Shown here one piece after another: positions 35,655 to 42,145 of a DNA stretch of 42,145 nucleotides (its first letter is position 1; each line of letters starts with the position of its first letter). The position numbers and the translations under genes are program-made. Under the pieces are notes generated by a model. The model was not told where the DNA came from and made no database searches. It worked only from the letters and a program-made list of their open reading frames with translations. Location: assembly GCA_947255165.1 (NCBI GenBank), contig CAMYFZ010000008.1, forward strand, positions 1 to 42,145, written 5' to 3'. The DNA is from an uncultured Varibaculum sp. (lineage in GTDB: Bacteria > Actinomycetota > Actinomycetes > Actinomycetales > Actinomycetaceae).

Positions 35655-36980
35655 TTATTTAAATCGGCAGTTCACGGCTTGTTCGTGCGCCGGAAGATCT
35701 TCGGCGTCCGCAAATGCGGTTAACGGACGCGCCATTTTTGCGAGGGCCTCGCGCTGGTACTCTACCTGCTGCACCGGTTTGAGATACGCCATTACTGAAA
35801 GGCCGCCCTCATAACGCCCCGTACCCCCGGTGGGGAGGACGTGATTAGAGCCCGCCAGGTAGTCCCCTAACGGAACCGGGGTATAGGGACCAACAAAAAT
35901 GGCGCCGGCGTTACGAATTTTTTCCGCAACTTCCCCCGCTTCTTCGGTATGAATCTCCAGATGTTCGGGCGCATAGGCATTGACTGCTTCAATTGCGCTA
36001 GCCAGATCGGCTACTAGCACGATCCCGGACTGAGGGCCACTTAGTGCCTGACACACCCGCTGGGAATGTTTAGTGGCCTGCGCGGCGGGAACGATTGCTG
36101 CTTCTACCGCGTGGGCAAGTTCCTCCGAGTCGGTAAAGAGTACCGAAGCGGCGTTGGGGTCGTGTTCGGCCTGGGAAATCATATCTGCAGCCACCAGGAC
36201 CGGATTGGCGCTGCTATCAGCAATAATCCCGATCTCGGTGGGACCGGCCTCGGCATCAATTCCGCAAACCGCGCGCACCAGGCGTTTGGCGGCCGCCACA
36301 TAAATGTTGCCCGGACCGGTGATCACATCAACTGGCTGGCAAAGCGGATCGGGGTCTACGCCCTCTTCCCCGCTAGCCCCATAGGCGAACATGGCAATCG
36401 CTTGGGCTCCGCCTACGGCATAAACTTCCTTTACCCCGAGCAGCTGGCAGGCGGCCAAAATCGTGGGATGCACCCCACCTCCAAAGCGGGCTTGCGGCGG
36501 AGAGGCAACTGCAATTTCGCCTACCCCGGCTTCCTGGGCGGTGACCACGTTCATGATGACCGAGGAGGGATAAACGGCCAAGCCGCCGGGAACGTAGAGC
36601 CCTACCCGCTCTACGGGAATCCAACGCTGTTTTACGATTCCGCCCGGCATAATGTCGGTTACCCGCTCAGTGGGTAACTGTGCGCGGTGACCGGCGCGGT
36701 TATGTTCGATAGAGATTTCCATCGCTTCGCGCACCGCCGGATCAAGTTGCTCGAGTGCCCGAGTAAGTTCCTGCTCTGGAACTCGTAAATGCTCTGGCCG
36801 CACCCCATCAAACTTTTCCGAAAACTCCCGGAGGGCGACGGCACCGCGGTCTTTAACCTCACGCATCAGGGGGCGAATTTTTTCTGCCGCCTCCTCTACG
36901 TTCATTTGCGCGCGCGGAAGCGCCTGGCGCAATTCCATCCCCGTGGGCATGGTGGCGCGAAAATCAGTAATTGAGAGCAT
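35655..36980 (-). CDS. hisD: Histidinol dehydrogenase
   Basis: 441 residues, the family's normal length. It oxidises histidinol to histidine in two NAD-dependent steps, with zinc. Visible blocks: GLYVPGGLAVYPSSVIMN, VDVITGPGNIYVAAAKR, AGPTEIGIIAD, SQAEHDPNAASVL, APEHLEIHTE and GSNHVLPTGGTGRYEGGLSV. It is the first gene of the his operon. TAACAT six bases before the ATG suggests a leaderless transcript, leaving no room for a his leader peptide or T-box. hisG, hisE, hisF and hisI are not in this window. Confidence 0.95.
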   Translation of the reverse strand: MLSITDFRATMPTGMELRQALPRAQMNVEEAAEKIRPLMREVKDRGAVALREFSEKFDGVRPEHLRVPEQELTRALEQLDPAVREAMEISIEHNRAGHRAQLPTERVTDIMPGGIVKQRWIPVERVGLYVPGGLAVYPSSVIMNVVTAQEAGVGEIAVASPPQARFGGGVHPTILAACQLLGVKEVYAVGGAQAIAMFAYGASGEEGVDPDPLCQPVDVITGPGNIYVAAAKRLVRAVCGIDAEAGPTEIGIIADSSANPVLVAADMISQAEHDPNAASVLFTDSEELAHAVEAAIVPAAQATKHSQRVCQALSGPQSGIVLVADLASAIEAVNAYAPEHLEIHTEEAGEVAEKIRNAGAIFVGPYTPVPLGDYLAGSNHVLPTGGTGRYEGGLSVMAYLKPVQQVEYQREALAKMARPLTAFADAEDLPAHEQAVNCRFK

Positions 36981-36986
36981 GGGGAT

Positions 36987-36992
36987 ATGTTA
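36987..36992 (-). promoter_or_regulatory. -10 element of the his operon, leaderless
   Basis: TAACAT on the minus strand is followed by six bases and then the hisD ATG. No ribosome-binding site and no good -35 are seen in the 78-base gap. Confidence 0.45.
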
Positions 36993-37058
36993 GTTGTTTT
37001 GTGTAGATCAATCGCCAATTAGTCCAGTAAATAAAACATTTTGACTTATCTAGTGAAA

Positions 37059-37970
37059 TTACTTTTGAGATTTCTTTTGTAAACTGCGCATTACCCAATC
37101 TCGGAATCCCCGATAGGTCAAGTAGAGTAATACCCCGCTGATCAGCCACAGTATCCAGGGATACCAGGCAGGCATCGGCGCCACCAGATAGAGCGAGGCA
37201 GCCACCACAATCAGTCCCGCGAGGAATCCACAGACTACTCCCAGCAGGGTTCCAGTGAGGAAAGTATTGGATTTTTCTTGCGCATCCCCCTGATACCAGG
37301 TGATTAGCACCAGGGCAATCACCATCACAATCAGGGAACCGATCCGCAGCCCCATCGACATTCCAAAGCCGTTGAAAACCATTACTCCGGCCAAAGACAA
37401 GGCCATCAAGGCATCCAACCACCAGGGGGTTAATGCTTGTTGATACAAAGATTTGTGGATCTCCGCCACCGACTCTGCGGCACCACTCTTCGTTTTTGTG
37501 CTAGCCACGGCAGTTTCGGTGGGTGCTTCGGCCACGTTTGGTGGTGCGGCAGAAAAATTCTCGCTGTTAGACGCGGAGGCTTCCGGCGCTGCGGGAACGG
37601 GATCTGAGATCGGGGAAGCTGCTAGCGGCTCGGCAGGGGCAGTGGCACCAGGTTGCGCCGCAGGCACAGCATCCCCGCTGCTTACCGGCTGTGGGTCTAC
37701 CATCTCCGGGCGAGCAAATGCGGGACCGGCTGATGCCGGCGCATACTGTGCTCCCTCAGGTAGCGGATTTCCCTCCGCGTGCGGGAGTTGTTGGCTGTAT
37801 TGGGGAACTTTTTGCGCCGGAGGAGCCGCAGGAGCAGGAAAAGCCGGACGCGGCTCGGACACGGCTGGTTCTCTCCCGGGTTCTGCATACTCTGGTTTCG
37901 AGGCAAAAGGCCAGTTTGCCCCACCTTCTGGGTCACCTTGCGGGAATCCGTGCGGTTCGGGGTTGCTCAT
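37059..37970 (-). CDS. Pro/Ala-rich membrane protein, unknown
   Basis: 303 residues. Residues 1-~175 are rich in Pro, Ala, Glu and Ser with no hydrophobic segment, likely a disordered cytoplasmic region. Residues ~180-290 hold four hydrophobic helices: LDALMALSLAGVMVFNGF, LRIGSLIVMVIALVLITW, LLGVVCGFLAGLIVVAASLY and YPWILWLISGVLLYL, ending in a basic tail. GGAGGAG lies before the ATG. I do not recognise a family; similar architectures occur widely in actinobacteria with no assigned function. It sits upstream of hisD on the same strand with a 78-base gap, and is divergent from the S4-domain gene. Confidence 0.78.
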   Translation of the reverse strand: MSNPEPHGFPQGDPEGGANWPFASKPEYAEPGREPAVSEPRPAFPAPAAPPAQKVPQYSQQLPHAEGNPLPEGAQYAPASAGPAFARPEMVDPQPVSSGDAVPAAQPGATAPAEPLAASPISDPVPAAPEASASNSENFSAAPPNVAEAPTETAVASTKTKSGAAESVAEIHKSLYQQALTPWWLDALMALSLAGVMVFNGFGMSMGLRIGSLIVMVIALVLITWYQGDAQEKSNTFLTGTLLGVVCGFLAGLIVVAASLYLVAPMPAWYPWILWLISGVLLYLTYRGFRDWVMRSLQKKSQK

Positions 37971-38015
37971 CTAGCTCCTCCAACATGCGCCAATAAAGTC
38001 ATACTGCTAACAGTT

Positions 38016-38021
38016 TAGTAT
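38016..38021 (+). promoter_or_regulatory. -10 candidate for the S4-domain gene
   Basis: TAGTAT lies 10 bases before the GTG at 38032, and no Shine-Dalgarno sequence is visible. Transcription would begin at or a few bases before the start codon. Confidence 0.35.
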
Positions 38022-38031
38022 CATTTACTGC

Positions 38032-38277
38032 GTGGCAGACAATAACAGCGCATCTTTACCGGCTATTCCGGTGCGCGGAACCATAAAGTTGGGCCAGTTT
38101 TTAAAGCTAGCGAACCTGGTAGAGGACGGCGCCGAGGCGCGGGTGTTCATCCAATCCGGTGACGTTACGGTTAACGGCGAGGTAGAAACCCGCCGCGGTA
38201 GCGCCCTCTCCCCCGGCGATATCGTGCAAATCAACCTCCCCAGCGGCACCACCACCGGAGCCCAAGTTACCCGTTAA
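38032..38277 (+). CDS. S4-domain RNA-binding protein (YaaA/RlbA-like)
   Basis: 81 residues. The S4 fold is evident in IKLGQFLKLANLVEDGAEARVFIQSGDVTVNGE, followed by ETRRGSALSPGDIV. Small stand-alone S4 proteins bind structured RNA, usually ribosomal; the exact target is unknown here. The GTG start has no ribosome-binding site and may be near-leaderless. It is convergent with dnaE, with a strong hairpin and a structured stretch in the 302-base gap. Confidence 0.85.
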   Translation: MADNNSASLPAIPVRGTIKLGQFLKLANLVEDGAEARVFIQSGDVTVNGEVETRRGSALSPGDIVQINLPSGTTTGAQVTR

Positions 38278-38342
38278 TTCCCCCGCTAAAAACTCCGCCT
38301 CGGTAGGGCTCAGCGCGGGGAAGAAGTTTTTCCTCCTGCCCA

Positions 38343-38378
38343 AAAATTTGGAAAACGTGGCGACGTTTTCCAAATTTT
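38343..38378. terminator. Bidirectional terminator hairpin
   Basis: AAAATTTGGAAAACGT and its exact complement form a 16-base stem around a GGCG loop. A/T-rich ends on both sides suit termination in either direction between the converging S4-domain and dnaE genes. Confidence 0.8.
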
Positions 38379-38422
38379 GCGCCCGCCTAGCCGACTCGGA
38401 TAAAACTTCTCCCCCGCGCACA

Positions 38423-38511
38423 GGGTCGAGCCGTAAAAGATGCGAGAGGGGGCTTGAGTCGAGCGAAGCGAGAATCACTGGGGTCCCCCGAGCGCTTTTA
38501 CGGCCCGACCC
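38423..38511. repeat. Long imperfect inverted repeat, possible structured RNA
   Basis: GGGTCGAGCCGTAAAAG (38423-38439) pairs with CTTTTACGGCCCGACCC (38495-38511) with one mismatch. The 55 bases inside contain a second pairing (GGGGG 38448-38452 with CCCCC 38485-38489) around a GAGTCGAGCGAAGCGAG core. This is more than a simple terminator. It could be a small RNA, a dnaE 3' structure or a palindromic mobile remnant. The rest of 38278-38579 shows no gene. Confidence 0.5.
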
Positions 38512-38579
38512 GCACCGAACGTTACCGATTGACTCGCACGGGAGGAAAAACCTAGGCTCCGCGCATGAGAGTAAGGAAG

Positions 38580-41500
38580 TTATTTGCGCTTTTCTAGGCA
38601 GTGGAGGCCGAGTAGGGTTTTTAGCTGCGCCGCCAAACTCGAGCCGCGATTTACCCGCAAATCATCGCCAAGCTGCACGATAGTAGTACCCTTGGAGCTG
38701 CGCAGATGCATCCTAACCTCACTTTGCCCCGGGCTAGAAGCCAGGATTGCCCGCAGCTGCTCCGCTACCTCCTCGGTAAGACGATTGGCAGAGATGTAGA
38801 TATTTAACGGCCCGCTTGCTACCCGGCTAATATCGGGCACTGTCATTTCTTGGGCATATAGCGAGGCCTCATCATCGCGAATCCGCACCCGGCCACTAAC
38901 GCTGATGATTTCGTCTGTCACCAGGTCTTGCGAATATTTCTGGTAAGTCTGCGGGAAGAATAAAACATCGGTGGAACCAGAAATATCCTCGATGGTTACA
39001 ATCGCCCACAAGTTGCCATCTCGTTTAGTAGTTTTACTCTGCACCGTGGTGATCAGGCCGCAAATCTGGATTTGCTGTCCGTCCCTCACCCCACCTTCGG
39101 TAGAAAGATCCACGATCTCGGTATCCGAATTGTGGGCGAGGATCGCTTCCATACCTCGCAAGGGATGATCGGAGACATAAAGTCCTAACATATCCCGCTC
39201 AAATTTGAGTTTTTGCGGTTTATCCCATTCGGGTAAATCCGAGATTTGCACGGTGAAAGTAACATTTGCGTCGCCGTCCATCATCCCGAAAAGATCTTCT
39301 TGTCCTCTAGCGGCGTTTCGTTTCACATCGATAACCGAATCGACAGCTTCAATATGGATGGCCTCTAGCGGACGGCGGTCATGCCCTAGCGAATCGAAGG
39401 CACCGGCTTTGATCAGGGATTCTACTACCCGTTTATTGCACACCTCGATCGGGACTTTATCCAGGAAATCCGGGAAGGAAGTGTAAGCACCTTTTTCTTT
39501 ACGGGTTTTCACGATTCCGGCTACCACGTTAATACCGACGTTGCGCACGGCGGACAGGCCAAAGCGAATAGATTCGCCAACTGCGGTGAAATCAGAGTCG
39601 GAGGCATTCACATCCGGAGGCAGCACCGAAATATCCATGCGGCGACATTCTCGCAGGTAAAGACCGAGTTTATCTTTGTTATCTTTAGTGGAAGTTAGCA
39701 GCGCCGCCATAAATTCGGTGGGATAGTTAGCTTTCAGATAGGCGGTCCAATAGGAAACTAATCCATAGGCAGCGGAGTGCGATTTATTGAAGGCGTAGGA
39801 CGAGAACGGCACCAAGATTTCCCACAGTTTACTGACCGCATCTTCGGGATATCCGCGCTCAATCATCCCGTCGTGGAAGCGCGAATATTGTTTATCCATC
39901 TCCTTTTTCTTTTTCTTCCCCATGGCGCGCCGCAAAATATCTGCCTGCCCCAGGGAGTACCCGGCTACCTTTTGCGCGATCGCCATTACCTGCTCTTGAT
40001 ATACGATCAGGCCGTAGGTTTCACCCAAAATATCGGCGAGAGCTTCAGAAAGCGCGGGGTGAATGGGCTCAATTTCTTGACGCCCATTTTTCCGCAAAGC
40101 ATAGTTAGTGTGCGAGTTTGCCCCCATAGGCCCGGGGCGATAGAGGGCGCCGACCGCAGAAATATCCGCGAACTCGGTGGGCTTCATCAGCCGCATCAGC
40201 GACCGCATCCCCGGTGAATCTAGCTGGAATACCCCCAGGGTTTCCGCGCGTGACAACAGGTCGTAGGTGGGTTGATCATCGAGGGGAACTTGCTCTAAAT
40301 CTAGGGGTTCCTTCCCGTTAGCCACAATATTGTCGAGGGCATCCGAGATGACCGTCAGGTTGCGCAGCCCCAGGAAGTCCATTTTCAACAGTCCCAAGGT
40401 TTCGCAGGTGGGATAGTCAAATTGGGTGATAATCGCCCCGTCGGCCAGGCGTTTCATCATGGGGACAATATCGGTTAGATCATGGCTGGACATGATCACG
40501 GCGCAAGCGTGAACTCCCCATTGGCGGGTGATCCCCTCCAGGCCCTGTGCCATTTTAATTACTGGCTTTACTTCGCCCTCATTATCGGAAACGTATTGGC
40601 GAAATTCGCTGGCTTCTCCGTAGCGCGGATGTTTGGGGTCGTAAATCCCAGATAGGGGAATATCTTTGCCCATAATCGCCGGCGGCATTTTCTTGGTGAG
40701 CTGATCGCCCAGGGCATAGGGCTTGTCCATGATCCGACAGGAGTCTTTTAAGGCCTGTTTGGCTTTGATCTTGCCGTAAGTAACTACCTGCGCGACCCGG
40801 TCTTTCCCGTATTTTTCGGTTACGTAATCGATGACTTCCCCGCGGCGACGCTCATCGAAGTCTACGTCAATATCGGGCATAGATACCCGCTCGGGGTTGA
40901 GGAAACGCTCGAACATGAGCCCGTGTTCGAGGGGGTCAAGCTCGGTGATCCCCATCGCGTAGGCCACGATGGACCCAGCTCCCGATCCGCGCCCCGGCCC
41001 CACCCGGATGCCTTGTTTTTTTGCCCAGTTAATATAGTCGGCGACCACCAGGAAGTAGCCGGGGAACCCCATTTGGGTGATGATCCCACATTCGTAGTCG
41101 GCCTGTTTCTGCGATTTTTCGGGTATGCCTTGCGGGTAGCGTTTATGTAAGCCCCGTTGGACTTCTTTCACAAACCAACTGGTGGTGTCTTCCCCGGCCG
41201 GCACCTCGAACTGGGGCATATAGTCGGCACCCTCAGCGGTGGTTTGAAAATGCACCTCGCACATTTCCGCAATTTTTAAAGTGTTATCGCAGGCCTCGGG
41301 AAAATCGGAGAATAGTTCCCGCATTTCTTCTGCGGTTTTCAGGTAGTACCCGGAGCCTTCGAAACGGAACCGGTCCGCATCGTTGAGACGCGAACCCGAG
41401 TTGATACATAGCAACGCGTCTTGGGTGGGTTGATCGCTTTTGAGGACGTAGTGCGAGTCGTTGGTGGCCAGCAAAGGAGCGTCAATAACTTTCGCCAGTT

Positions 41501-42128
41501 TCAGCAAATCGTTGCGCACTCGCCGCTCGATTTGCAGGCCGTGATCCATGAGTTCGACAAAGAAATTTTCTTTCCCGAAAATATCCTGCAGTTCCCCGGC
41601 GGCTTTCTTGGCTTCTTCCCATTGCCCCAGGCGCAGGCGGGTCTGGATTTCTCCCGAGGGGCAACCGCTGGTGCCGATTAACCCGGTGGAATAGCGTTCC
41701 AACAGATCTCGGTCCGCGCGCGGCCATTTTTGCATCTGCCCATCAATAGAGGCCAGCGACCCTAAGCGAAACAGGTTATGCATCCCTTCGGTGGTGCGCG
41801 AAAGCAAAGTCATATGGGTGTAGGCACCGCGCGCCGAAACATCATCGCCTTTTTGATGCTCTTCTCCCCAGCGCTGCCGAGTCTGGTCAAAACGGGAAGT
41901 ACCGGGGGTGATATAGGCTTCCAGACCGATTATGGGCTTGATTCCCGCTTCATGGGCAGCTTTATAAAACTCGTAGGCGCCAAAAAGGTAGCCGTGATCG
42001 GTGATAGCTACTGCCGGCTGACCAATCTCTTTCGCCCGCTCTACCAGTTTTCCAATCCGAGCCGCCCCATCCAACATGGAATAGTCGGTGTGAACATGAA
42101 GATGAACAAAATCTTTCGCTGGCGCCAT
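38580..42128 (-). CDS. dnaE: DNA polymerase III alpha subunit
   Basis: 1182 residues from ATG 42128, essentially full length for actinobacterial DnaE1. The N-terminal PHP domain starts FVHLHVHTDYSMLDGA. The polymerase active site carries the acidic motif PDIDVDFDERRRGEVIDYV (~418-436), with GPGRGSGAGSIVAYAMGI just before it. The fingers contain YALRKNGRQ and MGKKKKKEMDK, and the C-terminal OB fold contains ICGLITTVQSKTTKRDG. It is the replicative polymerase. TAGACT lies seven bases before the ATG, so the transcript is probably leaderless and ATG 42128 is preferred over GTG 42134. It converges on the S4-domain gene. Confidence 0.97.
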   Translation of the reverse strand: MAPAKDFVHLHVHTDYSMLDGAARIGKLVERAKEIGQPAVAITDHGYLFGAYEFYKAAHEAGIKPIIGLEAYITPGTSRFDQTRQRWGEEHQKGDDVSARGAYTHMTLLSRTTEGMHNLFRLGSLASIDGQMQKWPRADRDLLERYSTGLIGTSGCPSGEIQTRLRLGQWEEAKKAAGELQDIFGKENFFVELMDHGLQIERRVRNDLLKLAKVIDAPLLATNDSHYVLKSDQPTQDALLCINSGSRLNDADRFRFEGSGYYLKTAEEMRELFSDFPEACDNTLKIAEMCEVHFQTTAEGADYMPQFEVPAGEDTTSWFVKEVQRGLHKRYPQGIPEKSQKQADYECGIITQMGFPGYFLVVADYINWAKKQGIRVGPGRGSGAGSIVAYAMGITELDPLEHGLMFERFLNPERVSMPDIDVDFDERRRGEVIDYVTEKYGKDRVAQVVTYGKIKAKQALKDSCRIMDKPYALGDQLTKKMPPAIMGKDIPLSGIYDPKHPRYGEASEFRQYVSDNEGEVKPVIKMAQGLEGITRQWGVHACAVIMSSHDLTDIVPMMKRLADGAIITQFDYPTCETLGLLKMDFLGLRNLTVISDALDNIVANGKEPLDLEQVPLDDQPTYDLLSRAETLGVFQLDSPGMRSLMRLMKPTEFADISAVGALYRPGPMGANSHTNYALRKNGRQEIEPIHPALSEALADILGETYGLIVYQEQVMAIAQKVAGYSLGQADILRRAMGKKKKKEMDKQYSRFHDGMIERGYPEDAVSKLWEILVPFSSYAFNKSHSAAYGLVSYWTAYLKANYPTEFMAALLTSTKDNKDKLGLYLRECRRMDISVLPPDVNASDSDFTAVGESIRFGLSAVRNVGINVVAGIVKTRKEKGAYTSFPDFLDKVPIEVCNKRVVESLIKAGAFDSLGHDRRPLEAIHIEAVDSVIDVKRNAARGQEDLFGMMDGDANVTFTVQISDLPEWDKPQKLKFERDMLGLYVSDHPLRGMEAILAHNSDTEIVDLSTEGGVRDGQQIQICGLITTVQSKTTKRDGNLWAIVTIEDISGSTDVLFFPQTYQKYSQDLVTDEIISVSGRVRIRDDEASLYAQEMTVPDISRVASGPLNIYISANRLTEEVAEQLRAILASSPGQSEVRMHLRSSKGTTIVQLGDDLRVNRGSSLAAQLKTLLGLHCLEKRK

Positions 42129-42135
42129 GCCCACC

Positions 42136-42141
42136 AGTCTA
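42136..42141 (-). promoter_or_regulatory. -10 element of dnaE, leaderless
   Basis: TAGACT on the minus strand is followed by seven bases and then the ATG at 42128. The -35 region would lie outside the window. Confidence 0.45.
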
Positions 42142-42145
42142 GCCT

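Noticed and set aside
36981..37058. Possible T-box or his leader upstream of hisD
   Set aside because: The -10 element sits six bases from the ATG, and no run of His codons or T-box sequence is present.
36964..37422. 152-codon minus-strand frame
   Set aside because: It overlaps the Pro/Ala-rich membrane protein in another frame and shows no family features; a shadow.
37453..37974. 173-codon Gly/Ser/Ala-rich plus-strand frame
   Set aside because: It is antisense to the Pro/Ala-rich N-terminus of the membrane protein and has no start context or motif.
38535..38570. GAGGAAAAACCTAGGCTCC resembling the GAGGAAAGTCCGGGCTCC block of RNase P RNA
   Set aside because: The match is partial, and a full RNase P RNA (about 350-400 bases) would have to run into dnaE. 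No other conserved blocks are seen.

Overview
This window looks like a core-chromosome segment of an actinobacterium, most likely a host-associated member of the Actinomycetaceae (Varibaculum-, Mobiluncus- or Actinomyces-like). The evidence is an AdnA/AdnB helicase-nuclease pair, the DUF3107 / ferritin-like / DEAD-box cluster known from mycobacteria, a dusB-dgt-dnaG neighbourhood, a single-chain glycyl-tRNA synthetase, a PriA/HisA isomerase and moderate G+C (judged by eye). The genus is inference. I see no rRNA, tRNA, CRISPR array, prophage or intact insertion sequence.

Layout. 1-1073: a possible secreted-protein start cut by the left edge, one small exported membrane protein, and an AT-rich stretch with ACC-N4-GGT palindromes and a doubtful gene relic. 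1074-9002: a degenerate aminoglycoside-phosphotransferase-like protein facing the adnA-adnB repair operon. 9246-12077: DUF3107, ferritin-like protein, DEAD-box RNA helicase. 12294-17611: carbohydrate use (alpha-glucosidase, glycogen phosphorylase, glucosamine-6-phosphate deaminase) with strong terminators. 17708-18682: diaminopimelate dehydrogenase. 18883-26686: a minus-strand block with a DUF1540 protein, dnaG, dgt, dusB, a YibE/F membrane protein and glyS. 26919-29586: a zinc ABC importer with a Zur-like box. 29612-36980: a minus-strand histidine operon, hisD - SLC1-type symporter - hisC - hisB - unknown gene - hisH - hisA/priA - sseB-like. 37059-42128: a Pro/Ala-rich membrane protein, an S4-domain protein, a structured non-coding stretch and dnaE.

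How the genes fit together. The his genes overlap by 4-14 bases from hisB to sseB, so the unknown protein and the SseB-like protein are made with the pathway enzymes. The transporter sits between hisD and hisC and lacks residues that define acidic amino-acid transport, so it may carry another substrate. The alpha-glucosidase and phosphorylase suit glycogen or maltodextrin breakdown.

The most general unexplained signal is the number of genes whose start codon lies 6-7 bases after a -10-like hexamer with no Shine-Dalgarno sequence: 1074, adnA, the ferritin-like gene, ddh, dnaG, znuA, hisD and dnaE. This suggests widespread leaderless transcription. I did not find a clearly new multi-gene system. 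The best leads are the non-canonical his operon, the predicted pseudokinase beside adnAB, and a perfect 17-base palindrome with no regulator gene nearby.
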